NCBI GenBank assembly: GCA_037976565.1
Contig: CP137669.1
Span: 39,768,912-39,832,911, forward strand
Reading direction: 5' to 3'
Length of the DNA stretch: 64,000 nt
DNA from: Mesocentrotus franciscanus
Taxonomy: Eukaryota; Echinodermata; Echinoidea; Camarodonta; Strongylocentrotidae
In this document: one piece after another, positions 37,096 through 51,212 of the stretch
How the letters are laid out: each line of letters starts with the position of its first letter
How positions within the stretch are numbered: the first letter of the stretch is position 1
Made by a program: the position numbers and the translations under genes
Notes under the pieces: model-generated
The model's input: the letters and a program-made list of their open reading frames with translations, nothing else
Database searches by the model: none
Told to the model about the DNA's origin: nothing

Positions 37096-40000
37096 ATATA
37101 CTGGTATGTGTAGTAAACTTCACATGATATCATTTTCAGGCTGTCCACCTAGCTATTCACCATAGCATCGTTCATGAAAAGGACAAAGAGGAAAAACATG
37201 TTGAAAAGCGGTATCCTGTTGATCACAGAATCTCTCAAAATGGCCTCCTAACTCCTTTCAAATCAGTGGGAAGATTTGAGCAGAGAGAGTGGAGAGGACG
37301 AAATGGTTAGGACAAGACAATTGGATCAACAGAATGAGCTTGTTTAAGGTCGGGGCTAGCCGGTTTGTGCAGAGGGATGTCTGTAGAGGGTTAGAGGCTT
37401 AGTAATCTGTTCACATACAGGTTTTAACCCTTGCTCTACAACCCCAATGCCAATCACACATCAGACATTGAATTTCAGGTAATCTTTGAGTTCAACACAC
37501 AAACCAGTGATAGCATTGATTCTTCTCTTGTTATAACTTATATACTGACGATAATCCAAAATCATAGATTTTATTGTTCTGTTGTAATTACTTCTATATT
37601 AATTATAAGAAATAATCCAAATTTGTTGATTATATTTCAATAAATTGATTTTATTGTATTTGCTTCTATATTTCATAAAATCACTTCTGAATTATTTATT
37701 CTTCCTGTTAGATTCACATGGAAGAATTGACTTTCAGACATACTGAAAAAAATCAGTTTAAATTTTAAACAGTACTGACTGTTCACACTGCTGTTATTTG
37801 TCAGTGTCGAATAAACATCCTGATCTTACAAATTCGATAAATAAAATACAATAGCTTTTTGTTTATCCTCAAATATTTGTCTTTCATTGACATAATTATT
37901 CTAAACTATTTCTAATCACTGCCACTAGGATGCCATTTAGATAAGAAGTTCTGGAACATCCTCAAGCAAGAAACATGTACAGTATGAACACAGCCTAAAT
38001 AAGGCTGGATTACTTGATATCTCCCTAAATCAAATATTGTTTTCACAATATGAATACTCTGTCATGAAAGGCTGCTTTCATATTTGATTATTAAAATCAA
38101 TTTAAGAATTGATTGAGTATAGAGAGTGAATGCACCCTCCCTAGATACCAAGAACCTCTCTTGCTAAGGCGTTGAGAGGAAAAGCCCCTTCAATTGGAAG
38201 CGTTCCTTGATTACATTAAATGTCTCCCTCGCTTGACTGTCAAGATCCCAATCCTCTCCTACAGACCCATTCGTGATCTCCATCATCGCTCCGATCATAT
38301 TAAAGAAACTCAATCCAATTAGATTGTGCCGAAAAACGTCATTCCCCCTTCGTGGCTGCGGTAGACGCCTAGCCCCGCTCCCTGCGCCCTGGCTGGCAGT
38401 ACCCTCTTCTTGTGTTGGTGAAACAAAACAGGTGGTTTGAACGGCGAGGGGCCGCGACGGCCAGCTGATCCAGACGATGACAAAATCATAATTGCATGAA
38501 AAATTGGGAATTTCTCTCTTGCATTACGGAGACTCTTGTCTCTAATCAAGCAGGCTCATCAGACCAATATAATGGTGAGAGACGGTGTTTCACGTCATAG
38601 CAAAGTGACAGAGACATATTCATGTGGGTGGCAGCATCAAGGGACGCTCTAACAAGTTTGGCTCAGGATGCATTCAATATTATCACAAGACATCACAGGT
38701 ATGGATATCATGAGGGCTTTTTCTCATCATCTCATGTCTTTCTTCCCCACTTCATTTCATTACTTAACTCATATTTATTGCAGACATGTAATATTAGTTT
38801 ACATCTGCAGGACAACCACAGGAATACAGGATAGAGAGAGAATTGTCCTACTTCTCTTTCACTCCCTCTCTCACTGAAAGGAATTTAATCAGAAACATAT
38901 GGAAATAAATCTATATAAATATCATTTTTTCTGATAACAATCATGATGTATTAAATAACACAAACCAAAGATTATGTCAGTGTTAGCTTATTGAAATAGA
39001 TCCCAATACTTAATACACAAAAACTGACAGCATTGAAAGAAAAAAGAACACAGGCAAAATTAAAGTCGCCCAAAAATTATTTAACTAGCTTCTTAAAAAC
39101 AGTCAGATCAGACATCCTGCATGTAGTTCATATATGCATGGAGTAGAATATGCTGATTTGATTTCAAGTTCCTGAAATGGCACAATCTCTGTACATATTA
39201 AAGAGCTATTTGGAGTTTTGTAAATCAAGAATGTAAATGCTACACTTATAAAAATTTTCTGCCAAAATGGACTAGTTGAGCAAGAATGCATACACGGTTT
39301 GATTCCCAACTTGTACTGTTAGGGATGAAAATGAGTAATGAAATAGAATGAAACAAAACACTATACTTCATCAGATTTCAAATCCTCACAAGATGTATAA
39401 AATTATATGAGCAACCTTTGTACGCATTTGAATTAATCAGTAACAATAATTCAAAATCATTTACAAAGCTCAATGAATATGCAGAAACTGAATAAGTCAA
39501 GTCCATTTGGAAATAAAAATTAAGCACATTCATGGGCCATGCAGTTTGACAGAGTTTACTTATTCTAATGTAGAAGAAACTAAGAACACACAAGGGACAA
39601 AAAATAAAAAAATTGAGAACTTTACGAAATGGTAAGAAACAAAGTAAATTTACTGACAAAAGAAAAAACAACAGAAGAACGCATAGAAAGAAGGAAGACA
39701 CACTAAAGAGGAGAGGAAATGGTGATAGGATGATTTGTGAGCCACTTCTGACTGTCTTATGCAAGTCGTTAGGCCCTGTGCAATGGTTGGGCGGAGGCAA
39801 CAAAATGGCCCCCAGGCTCATATAAAGTCAGGAGCCTCCAGGGGAATGTTGACAGGAGTCTAACTCTGTCTTTAGATTCAGTGGCATGGTTATCACACTC
39901 ACAGGTCTACTGAGAGGGCAATAGGATACCACCTAACCAAATCTTCTTCTCAACATCATTTATACACAGGGAAAGAATGAGAGCATTGGAGGTGAATAAT

Positions 40001-41252
40001 GCGTGGCTAATGCCAATCTTTGAACAAGAATGTTCCAAGGCTTTAACATGGTGCTGTAGGTCTTTTCAGTTCAAGCACATATCAATATGAAATATTTAAT
40101 TTGAATAAGGAGAAAAAGAAATCAGTAATCATGAGTACTCTGTCTTTAACTCAAACAGAACTCAAACTTTGAATCATTCCCAGTATCACAGTACTAATAC
40201 CATGGACATATTTACACATGTCACAATCTAGATGAATGAATTAAACAGTATTTGCTGAAGGATACATAGGATCTCCTGCAATTGCATTCAACTTACACCT
40301 TTTCCCTATTTTCCAATGCCTCAGTCAAATGCATTCAACAATGGAAATATTTTGTTTCTTCTTTCTAATAGGAGTAAATTTAAGTTCTGGATGTGATGAA
40401 ATAATTACTATCACAAAATTACATATACATGTAAGTAGCTGAGTACCTAAAATACTAATCAGCTTGTGAAGTTTGATTTAAAGAGTAGCGAAGAAAGATC
40501 AGAGCATCCATCTTGGAGAGGAATGCATGTACCAATATTTAGGAATATTTTCAATGATGTGGATGAGAGTGTGCAGTCCCCCCCCCCTTCCCTCGACCCA
40601 TCTGCAGTGACAGGAGACAGTCTAGTGGTACGCTATCAGGCATGTCCCACACACTCATATTTATGTCCTGTTTATCTGCGTATCCTAACAGGTTTCACAC
40701 AGTCATTTGTCATATCTGCCATCACTGTAATATCACTCTAAGGGACAAGCATGGCTTTCCATCCCCACCTATGGCTCCGTCTTGAAAACGACTGAAACTC
40801 TAAGATGGCCACAGCATGCTTCTGGGAATATTTATAATACTCCAAGGCATTCCTTCTTTTCTCAGAAAAGACCTGTTTTCTTTATAAACTATATGTGTTT
40901 CTTGAAGTATTATATGAAGTGATGCTAGAGCAAACATTCTTTACAAGGCAGTGTCCTTTAAACGGAAGTAGGTGGGGTCATGTGAGGAGAGGAGAGGGAG
41001 AAACATTAGTTCTGGAAAAGCCAAAGTTATAGCTCATCCCATCTGTGCATTTATACATTTTTGCTCAGCAGAACATTACTTTCAACATGTCTTCACAGTT
41101 TTGTCACAAATTATTGGTGAATAAATATAGAATCTCAAATAAAACACATTTATGATTCACTATTAAAACAAATTCCACATTCAAGAATAACCCTTTGTCA
41201 TTTTGTCTAGGATTTTCCCCCAATATTTTAAAGCACACACATTTTATTGCTT
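37096..41252. other. no gene recognised
   Basis: 4.1 kb, mostly unique AT-rich DNA with the GC island at 38318-38560. The minus frame 39378-39821 (147 codons) is hydrophobic and AT-driven, without a domain. Confidence 0.5.
38318..38560. promoter_or_regulatory. GC-rich island, candidate regulatory element
   Basis: The strongest local GC peak of the repeat-rich half (around 38340-38480), with E-boxes caggtg and cagctg, several CpGs and, next to it, an AT-rich ataattgcatg. No repeat similarity is seen in the window. The minus frame across it (76 codons) has no recognisable domain. Inference only. Confidence 0.3.
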
Positions 41253-41400
41253 ATAATAATAATAATGATAATAATAATATGTCTTGTTTACCCAGGGTAG
41301 CCTCATTAGTAGTCATACTGTTCTCCAGGAGGGCCCTGCAATCATATGTTTAAACATCATTTGGAATTATCTTTGTATACCTTTCCACCAATCAAAATTC
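41253..41400 (-). mobile_element. possible retroposon 3' end with (ATT)n tail
   Basis: On the minus strand a sequence including gcagggccctcctggagaac and ggctaccctgggtaaacaag leads into a tail of ATT repeats (plus strand 41255-41280). This tail style is common for SINE/LINE ends in aquatic invertebrates. Confidence 0.45.
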
Positions 41401-41483
41401 AGGACTGCAATGAAAATGGGGAAATGACATCTTCAGTGATCTTTTCATAATATAATTCAAGTTATTTCACAAAAACTCACAGT

Positions 41484-41875
41484 TTAAAGAAAAGGTTAAG
41501 TTCTGGGAAGAGATGAAAAAAAATTTGTGAGCGTTATCATAGTTATTATGCAAGTGTGGAAGCACATCAGATAAAAAATGTTCCCTGAAAAGCATGGCTC
41601 TTCAAATGCTTTCATATTCTAAATATGGCATGTAACAACATAAACATCGGGACGGATTTTTATGCCACATGTTCGTGTAGCCCCATATACATCTTTCTGT
41701 TTACAGTGCTTGTAACTTTACCAAGACTGGACCAAATTTCTTATCATTTTGATGATTCCACAACCTTGCAGTACACACCAATACTTAAATGCTAGTTGAT
41801 CAACCTTTTCTGATCGATTCCACACCGTTTCTTTCACAATGCAATTGCATTACCAGAACTCAACTTTATCTTTAA
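41484..41875. mobile_element. TTAA-flanked MITE family A, subfamily 2, copy 3
   Basis: Ends ttaaagaaaaggttaagttc and gaactcaactttatctttaa; about 392 bp. It matches the 32430 copy over its length. Confidence 0.8.
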
Positions 41876-42971
41876 ACACAATCTTTATATTTGGAAAATT
41901 GCATCTGAAATTACATGCAAATACTGTTGTTGTTTTTATTTCCATATAATAAAATCAGATAAAATACATACAAAGTAATCATACAGAGAAAAAAGACATA
42001 ATACGGCTGGTAGACTATTTCAGTTGCTGCTGGTCTTCCATGGGGCCATGTAATAGAGAATAAAATGCTTTTCATGTTCTATTATATTGTCCTGCAGTAA
42101 TCATTTTCTGGCATAAAGTAAAATGTTTAATCTGTACTGATTATGATTTTTAAATCAATATTTAATAACAAAAGTATTAGTTACTGGATATAATATTGAT
42201 AACGAAAATATGATTCTTTGTAACATTATCTTATTGTTTGCTCTACAAGGTGTATGTTCTGAGTAATTTGAAATACATACGATTTAATTCAATTATATCT
42301 CTAGAATTTAAAAGAGATCTCATAGATAATTTGAAATACCTTGTAAAGAAGAACCAGCTTAATTCTCTAGGAGAAAAGGTTTGCAAGAAAACAAAATTCT
42401 GAAAAAAGTTATGTTAACAGTCTACAAAATTTGAAAACATGCATTATTGTAAATATTTTGTGAACTTGGTCAATCATGTAATCTGTGCAATATTTATATT
42501 GTATTATTTATAAGCAATACATTCCTCATATAAGGATTAACAACAAAATCTTTAGAGATCTTTGTTAGATGTGGACTCACTGCATAATTACTTGATGGCA
42601 ACAGAACATTATTTTTATATAACCACACTCATATGCTCTTTGGAGTACTTTCATTCAACTTGCCCACTCAAACAGGACAGCACATATTGTTCCAAAGATC
42701 AAAACAAGAAAGACTCTAATATAGCCCAGATAGAAAGATTTGGGGCAAGCAAAAAATGGTCAAGGGCTGTATAGACCCAGGTGGTCACTTGGGCAAGCAA
42801 AAATTTGGAAAGTAATGTTTTTTCAATATCTTACATGTAATTATTTCAACCCTCTGCTTCTTGCTCTCCTTGTTCCCTCGATATTAAACTTTGAATCTTG
42901 TATGTACACATGGAAAGTATTTATCACCATTTCTGTTTTTTAATCTTGCTTTCCATTGCTCTATATCTTCA
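41876..42971. other. no gene recognised
   Basis: AT-rich, nothing seen. Confidence 0.6.
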
Positions 42972-43295
42972 TCTCTCTCTCTCTCTCTCACACACACTCT
43001 TTCTCTCTTCTAATCTCCATGTATATACCTGTTTTTGTCTATCTCCCTTTCTCTCTCTCTCTCTCTCTCTCTCTCCCTCTCTCTCTCTCTATCTCATGCT
43101 ATCTAGTCCACTTAATTCTGTCTACTTTTCTCACTTTCTTTGCTCTTTAAGTCATCACTCCCCCAACCTCTCTCTCTCTCTCTCTCTCCCTCCCCCTCTC
43201 TACCAGTCTCCATCTCAAGCTTTCTAGTCTACTTCATTCTAACTTTCGTTGCTCTTTAAGTCATCACCCCACCCCCCCTCTCTCTCTCTCTCTCT
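42972..43295. repeat. three (CT)n blocks with a duplicated spacer
   Basis: (CT)n at 42972-42988, 43048-43092, 43168-43200 and 43278-43296. The spacers share atctcatgctatctagtcca / atctcaagctttctagtcta and ctttaagtcatcac, so a unit of roughly 125 bp has been duplicated. Confidence 0.85.
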
Positions 43296-43296
43296 A

Positions 43297-45132
43297 CCAC
43301 ATCCTCCTATCCATTCCTTTCCCACTCCTGTCTTTCTAAACCCTGGAAAGAAGTAAAAATCCAGACGTCCCAATCCACCATCATGGTCTATATAGCATGC
43401 ACTGAACAGCCAATGTGAAATTCCAAGGCTGATTCACCCCACTTATTTTCTATTGGAAAGGATATTGACCCACATACCCCAAATATCTTTAACCCCTTCA
43501 CTGCTTAACCAGAGCACATGCATCCATCCCTATAATGGAAATTTAGTTTGAATACAAGGCTGACTGATTTGCCTTCCTTCTGCAACTATTCTGCACATTT
43601 GTTTACATTCCTTCTTACAATGGCATCTATTAATGAAATTGTATGAATAGCTATTGATAAAATACAGGAATACAATGCCCATTTGCAGTAGATATAGCAT
43701 TTCTAAATTTAACTTAATGTTGCCAATTTGAAGATCTTCTGCTCACTCTCCTAAAAATATGTCATTCAAAAACTATAAACAATCACACAAGTGTTAACAG
43801 TAAAATCTAGCCATATGTTTGTTGTTACAATCGATTCACCCCCCATGAACATTTAAAAAGACAGTATGTACACATCTAATACAGATATTAAGTAGGACCG
43901 CACCACTAATGATATGATCAGTTCTAAATAACTTCCCACAAGGATTCAAATGGCTACACAACACAAATCAACTGATATACAGATAACCATGCTTTGCACT
44001 TGCCAAGGCAAACAAAAATCATATGCAACTCCTTTTATGTTGTTCAATATCCATAGCAATATAGCAAAAGACAGAGTAACAAACAAGTGTTAATAATAAT
44101 AATATGTGTAAGTATAAACATAAATCAAACTTGATTCTTAGAAGGGTATTGTAATCAACAAAGTTTCAATGCATATACATGCACTTACTTGATATCACAA
44201 ACATCAATGAGTGACATTTTTTCCACTATGATATCAAATAGAAATTGCACTGTAATGATTTCTGTACAAAAAGTATGTCATATGATCAAATGAAAAGTTT
44301 AAAGATGTCACTGTTTATTTTATCTTTTTTTCTTCTCGAAATGAACATTTTAAAATGAGACAAAATCTTAAAAAGAAAAAGGCAGTACATCATAACTACA
44401 AAAATAAATATTTTTCAAAGAATTCCAATTTTCCCACATAAATAATTTTAAATCTGGATTTAAATAGTGCTTAATATTTGAAGCCGTCCCATATGAATAA
44501 ATTCCCATTTACATTTTGATACAAGGAGGAAATCTTCAGGACCAAGTTCAAATCTATCACCAAACTTTCATGATAGAGATTGATAACCTTTATTATATCA
44601 ACATTATTTAAAATTATTATTGCTAGTACGTGATTGTACACTTGTATATAAATCTATCAACTGCTTAGAGATTGGGGGCGCCCTTCAAAGACAAAAGCAA
44701 GTTGTCAGTCGAAGTGTCTTAAACAAGGAGATTCTAGCCAGATTTTAAAGATGCCAGATATGTCTATCGTTGGAATCAGCACCCATGTTAAACATGAGTC
44801 ATTTGGGTCAAGTCCTATATAATACAATACACCAAGGCAGTTGCAGGCAGCCATTCATGATATCAAATAACTTGATAATAAAAGGGGTTTCCTCTCTTTG
44901 GGTATTACAATGGAGACACCTGAATGTCAGAGTTGAATGCAGCCCAATTGAAGGAGGAAAAAAAAAGACTAAAAATAGGGGGAAACGGGAGACAAGACCA
45001 GGGGCTAAACATGAACTGAGTCATCCTCATGATTCATGCTTGAAGGAGCCTACCTTTCCTCATGAAAACATTCTCAATGTGTCTCATACTATTCACTCAT
45101 AAACATAAATTATATTCACTGTACAAAGGCTC
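43297..45132. other. no gene recognised
   Basis: AT-rich. One plus frame of 110 codons (44770-45102) has no domain and ends in the approach to the GAT tract. Confidence 0.55.
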
Positions 45133-45214
45133 AGAAATTATGAGAATGATGAAAATAAGGAGGATGATGATGAGAAGGAGGATGATGATGATGATGATGA
45201 TGATGATGGTGGTG

Positions 45215-45264
<50 letters not shown>

Positions 45265-45430
45265 GATGAGAGTGATGAAAATGATGAGGGTGATGATGAT
45301 GAGAGTGATTATGATGATGATGATGTTGGTGATGATGATGATGATGGTGGTGATATTGGTGATGATGATGGTGGTGATGTTTGTAATGATGATAATGATG
45401 ATGATGATGATGATGATGATAACAATAACT
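45133..45430. repeat. (GAT)n microsatellite
   Basis: About 290 bp of GAT with GGT, AAT and GAG interruptions. Frames here are poly-Met, poly-Ile or poly-His translations. Confidence 0.95.
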
Positions 45431-45999
45431 ATTACCACTATTGTTTCTATTGCTTCTTTTCTTACAATAGAAACAAGTGATTAAATACAAAAGTTAATAC
45501 AAAAGATTTACATTCACAAAATAATGCAATTCGGTAAACTGGTAGATCCTTTGTTATACTAGAAGATTTATTCATACCATCAAAAGATTGAAAATGCATA
45601 TTATTGTTCCATGCATTTATGCCTTATCTCTAAGAGTAGATGCAAATATTATTTCTAAACTATGTCATAAAAACATAATACTTACAGTATTTACGTTATA
45701 ATGAAAAGTCAAGGTAAGCAAATTTACAGAATATAAACTGCAAAAAGATAGCACCTCCAGATAAAATCAGATACTCTATACTAAATCATCCATGCAGGAA
45801 GCACAAAACCTTCAAAATCGTCTTAATTGCAGTTAAATAATTCACTGCACTTTCAGTAAAGTGAACACACTTATGATGCCAGTAACTGTATACACTTGTC
45901 ACTTGCTTTCTTCTTTTTCAACATTAAGGTTTTGATAGAGAGTTCAAAAGAAGACAACAGAAGAATAAAATGTGGGGAAAGGAACATGATGGGGAGAGA

Positions 46000-46098
46000 G
46001 GGGATGGGGAGGGGAGGGGAGAGGAGAGGGAAATGTGGAAGAGAGCAAAATGGGGAGGGAAGAGGGGGAAGAGAGAGAGAATCAGAATAGACAGGAAA

Positions 46099-46137
<39 letters not shown>
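46000..46137. repeat. GGGA/GA-rich tract ending in (GA)n
   Basis: Purine tract; pure (GA)16 at about 46102-46136. Confidence 0.9.
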
Positions 46138-46139
<2 letters not shown>

Positions 46140-46669
46140 GTGAGTCAGTGTGAAACGGAGCACAGGTCAATCATTTGTTTGATTAGCAAGACTGATGGAA
46201 GGCAATTAATGACCAGTGTACCTGTCTGTTCATCAGTTCAAATTCCCAAACAAAATATTGTTTCTTTCTTTCCCCATCTCCCCCCTCTCTCTCTCAATTC
46301 CTTCATCACCACTTATCAATTTGCTATGTGCCCCATTTTCTTTCTTTGGCCCAAACACCAAATTAACAATGTGGAAACTTCAGTCTGCTACATGTTCCCA
46401 CTTTTATAACTTTTTGAGTTATTCATGATGAAAAGTGCCAACTATATTTTTTTTCAACAAAAGGAAAATCATGTAATGCTCATTTATTCATTGGACCTTT
46501 TACTGAACCCAATTGAAGCTTATCCCTTCACTCCCACTCCCTACTTCAGTTCATATATCTGAAATTCTAGTGTTCTAGAAGGGGAGGTAAGGTCATATCA
46601 TGGAACATTCCTGTCTGCTTAAACCCACCTGCTATCTTCCACCCCCACCAATCTGTACCCCCATGTGTC

Positions 46670-46810
46670 TGACTTCCATCTTATCTTTTCCTCCATCTCT
46701 ATCTCTTTTATTTTCTCTCTTTCTATGCATCTGTATATCTCTATCTGGTTATATCTCTCTTTTCATCTCTCTCTCTCTCTTCCTCTCTCTCTTCCTCTCT
46801 CTCATTCAAT
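46670..46810. repeat. CT-rich tract
   Basis: Imperfect CT/TATCT repeats directly before hairpin locus 9. Confidence 0.85.
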
Positions 46811-46880
46811 CAACTCTTCCTTATTCTCCATATGAAAGTCCTAGCCACACCCTCACCCTCTATCGGTGTCTCTGTTTGAT

Positions 46881-46945
46881 ATTGTCTGTTTGAAGCCAGA
46901 AAGGTGTTAACTCATACACTTTAACACAGAGTCAATGCCATCATA
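46881..46945. repeat. hairpin element, locus 9, right arm decayed
   Basis: Left arm tgtctgtttgaagccagaaa and ggtgttaactcatac with the standard loop actttaacacagagt. The right arm loses similarity after gtcaatgcc. Confidence 0.6.
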
Positions 46946-48903
46946 TTGATCCCTCCCATCCACTCCCATCATCTCCTTTTCATCTACCATCTTTAATCCT
47001 AATCATCCCTCCACCCCCCCCCCCTCCACCCCTATTTTTCATTTTACCCTTTGCCTCCTTTAATCTACATGTACATGTATCTCTATAAATCCCTTCCATC
47101 TCATCCTCCTTTAATTCTCTTACATGAACTTCTTACAAGTATGATCTTTCTGTGACCATCTTCTCTCTATATACCATATCTACCCTCCCCCATCAACACC
47201 CCTTCTTTAACCCCCACCACCACACTTTTCTTCTCTTGTCTCCATTATTCCCATCTCCCTTGTGACATGTCTATACTGTCTTGCTCCTGAATAATTCTAC
47301 CAACCTTGAAACATAAGTGTTAGAAACAGACATGAAAGAGAGAAGACAGAGAGAGACACGGAGAGGGAAAGAGAGAATGAGGAACAGCGACAGAGCAAGA
47401 GATAGAATGTCAAGCAGATGACGTCAACTTTTTTTTCTTCTTTTCAACAAGACACCATTGAAATGATTGATCTGGCCTGTGTTTTTCATACATATCGCTT
47501 CTCTGCAAACCAGGCATCTTAAATGCAAATAATTTTAAAGAAATGACCTTTTCAGCCCGGTGTCTGCATTGACTGAAACAAGCTTGCGTTTCCCCTGGTG
47601 AGCTTATGCACATATACATACTGCTGATCTACTCAATACAGATTAGAATGTCTACTCTGCAACAGTTTGGTTTGTGTTCATTACTGCTTTCATATCATTA
47701 GAGAGAATAGTGTTGAAAAGACATTTGTAAGTTTCTTTTTAGAGGCATCCAATTGCTCCTGCTTCCCCCTCCTTCCCTCCCTCCCCTTTTCTATCTTTTT
47801 TTTTCTCTCTCTCTCTCTCCTTCCCATTTTCTCTTGAATCCCATAATTCTGATCACAGTTTCAATGATTCAAGAACAAGGGATACATTCAACATAATGAC
47901 AGACCTACATTTAAAAGAATTGAACATTATTTATTAACTAGACCATTTCACGACCAATCTCTACATGAACATCAAATACCTCTACAGCAATCATAATAAT
48001 TATTTTCAAAAGGGTATTATATAAAAACTTGAAAGGATATTTCTCATGTAAATCTCACTGTCTCACTCTTCCCGTATATCAATCTTTCTAAGGCTACACT
48101 ATAGAAACTCAAAGGTTGGCCACTAAAAGCACAGGTTGGAAGGCTTTATATCATCAATACAAAACAAAAGCCTATACACAAATTTACAATTCTGTCTTCT
48201 ATTTTAAGGTATTAATGCTTGCACATTTCCTTCCAGTTAACATTTTTAAAATTCTAATTGATTGCGAGTTCAATGGCTAGAAGCTTAGAAACTTCCAAAA
48301 CAACGGCAACCTTCTGTTGGAAAGCAATTTTGCCTCTCATTTGGGTATATATCTGGCAAGCATCCAAGCTTGAGGATACTTTGTTGTTGTCTGCTCCCAG
48401 CTAGTATCCCCAGTGTATCTGCTGGAAATGTTACTAATACAGTCACCTTGTCCTGCCGACCCACCGCCACAATACCCAAGATACCCGCCTCCTGTAGTTT
48501 GTCCACATATATCTGGTTACCCACTGCCTCAAGATAGTCATACTAACAAAACGTATACCTGGTTCAAAGCTAAACGCTTGTATCACACTTTCCAACCCTA
48601 AAATTAAATTCTACAAATTGAATGAAAATGCATCTTTTCTTATCAAAATCATTGCAAATTCAAATGAATATGTACATATTAGCAACCACTCAATGACTAA
48701 TGCATTTTTGTTCATCTCTAAAACAAGGAAATGTGGATCATTTCAGCAACTTTTTAAATAAGTTGTCAATTTGCCAAACACACTATAATCATTTAAAATT
48801 ATGTAATATTTTGAATTGTTCACTATTCTGTGATTTCTGAATATTATATAAGCAAGATCAGTGACAGAAACAAATGAATTCACTTTCTAGTGATCAACTC
48901 TCG
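46946..48903. other. no gene recognised
   Basis: Pyrimidine-rich to about 47280, then AT-rich. The minus frame 48285-48524 (79 codons) has an ordinary amino-acid mix but no match I recognise and does not resemble the missing RAD51B C-terminus. Confidence 0.5.
47419..47426. promoter_or_regulatory. CRE palindrome TGACGTCA
   Basis: Perfect consensus next to a GA-rich tract. Confidence 0.2.
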
Positions 48904-49275
48904 TTTATTCATGTTTGTCAGGAGTAATTTGGGTATGTTTCAACCAATATGATATAGTAAAAGGAAAATGAATTCTACTGCAATTTAAAAGCGTTTATTC
49001 CAATTAAAGAAGTGTAATGAAAACATGCTGTAGTTCAATGTAAGTTGGACAGCATGATATAAAAGTAGAAAAACACAGTTCATACCTCATTTATTCATGT
49101 TTATCAGGAGTTATTTCTGTAGATTTCTACCAATATGATATAGTAAAAGGAAAATGAATTCTATTCCAATTTCAATCACAAAAGTGTAGTGTAAACATGC
49201 TGTAGTTTAGTAGTAGTTGGACAGCATAAATAAAAGAAGAAAAACACAATTTATACTTGTATTTAATCAAATGTC
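48904..49275. repeat. 186-bp tandem duplication
   Basis: tttattcatgtttgtcagga (48904) and tttattcatgtttatcagga (49090) start two units; both contain ccaatatgatatagtaaaag and acatgctgtagtt. About 80-85% alike, with a possible start of a third unit after 49257. Confidence 0.85.
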
Positions 49276-49777
49276 TACTAAAGATTATTTTGACAAATGT
49301 ATGTACCTGTATATATATGTACATTGTCCAAGGTAAGTACACAATAGGTGGATTATTTTTTTCAGATATATTTTGAAACCTTCCAATATGATTTTCTTTT
49401 TTTCATTACATCTTTTCCATATAAGAAATACATAAAAGAATAATGAATGATGATTTTTACATACTTTTCACATTCAGTGAGAAATATTGTCATGACTCAG
49501 TTCACACAATAAAGGAATATCTAGTCTGGTTATAGGCTTATAGCATATCATTTTTATTTTTCCTTCCCTTATGTTAAGTCATCCCTAGCCTCTGAAATGT
49601 CAAAGTTAGAAGGAAATTTGCCAATCTGTACATGCCATGACTTGGAAGAGCATACACAACATTTACATGCAGGTGCATTGTGATGGGATGTTCAGGTTAT
49701 GCGTCCCTAGGCTAATGGGAAATTGATCAGGAGTCCATCGCTACTCTCTATGTCTACATGCATATTTATCAGTTATT

Positions 49778-50292
49778 CTATCTATCTGTCTATCTATCTG
49801 TCTGCCTGGCTGTCCATGTGTATGTCTGTGTGTCTGTTTATGTGTCTGTCTGTACGTTTGAATGTATGTCTGCCTGCTTATTCAATCCATCTGTCTGTCC
49901 ATCTGTATGTCTGATTGTATATCTGTCTTTATTTATGTCTGCATGCTTGTTTGTCTGTCTGTCTGTTTCTCTACCTGAATGTCTATTTTTACAGGTTTTT
50001 TGATGGCCTGCTTGTTTCTCAGTCTGTCTGACAGTCTATCTGTATTTTTGTTTGACTGTTTGTCTATCTTCATTTATATCTGTTTGTCTGTCTAATTGTC
50101 TTTGTATCTGTTCTTCTTTATATCTACCTGTTTGTCAGCCTGTCTAAACATTGTTTTTGTCTGCATGTTTGTCTTTCTTTTTATCATCCTGCTTGTATGT
50201 CTTCATGTTTTTTTTCTTTTCTCTCTCTCTCTCTCCCTCTTTATCGACATGTATATACCTATCTACATCTATCTATCTCTCTATCTATCTGT
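49778..50292. repeat. degenerate TCTG/TCTA tetranucleotide tract, about 515 bp
   Basis: TCTATCTG and TGTCTGTC units with much decay; the Cys/Leu/Ser frames are translations of it. Confidence 0.9.
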
Positions 50293-51121
50293 TTAAATAT
50301 CCAAAATTCAAAAGTAACTTTAACATAATTGCTATATTTCACATCTTAAATGATGTCTTAAATGACATCTTAACACATTAAAAGGTAACAAATGGCAATA
50401 TCAAGAGTTTCCTCAGCAATTTCAGGAATATCTGAATATCTAGGAAGATAGTTGCACAGATAACGACATTGAAAATACAGATGAAAATCATATTCAGACT
50501 AGACAGTGTTGATACACTTCAAAACTATGCATTCTCAATGAGGCACATAGATAACATCATCAAGCATTCCACATCTGGTCAACACATTGCAACTGGGGCA
50601 AAAATGTGGACATGCAACAAGATGGCTCACTCTCAGTTCTATTTTTCTTCTTTAAATTTATCCGACGCTCTTTCAACATCAAGCTGAAGGCATGTTACGT
50701 GAAGGAATCAATGGTGGATTACGGATTTGTTGTAAATAAAGGGAAAGAGTGTTTCTCATAGATGTGTGATATAAAAAAGAAAGATAAATCTTGTTAACTA
50801 ATCAAAGTACATTGAAAGACTCTAGCCACTTGCCATCTGGATCAACATCCATCATTAAATAACAAAGTTCCCTATGAAGAAATTGATTGTAAACACTAAT
50901 GCATGATGGTGCGATTCCGTGTTAGAACTTGAACAATTCTAAAAATTCAATTTGCTTTTTGTTGGCGACCAATGTAATAACATTTTAGTTTAATGTCTAG
51001 ATCAACTTAATTAAGTGATGACAGTACATCCCATACTATGGTTAACAGGATTTGGATCACTATCGTCATCATCATCATCATAATGATGATCATCTTCATC
51101 ATAACCACCACCATCACTTCT

Positions 51122-51158
<37 letters not shown>

Positions 51159-51179
51159 ATATCCTCATAATCATTAAAC

Positions 51180-51212
<33 letters not shown>

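Noticed and set aside
39378..39821. 147-codon minus frame
   Set aside because: Composition follows the AT-rich background (Phe, Leu, Ser, Ile); no domain.
46140..46205. Minus-strand ANQT-like reading tested as the missing RAD51B exon
   Set aside because: A stop follows within three codons and the flanking residues do not match.
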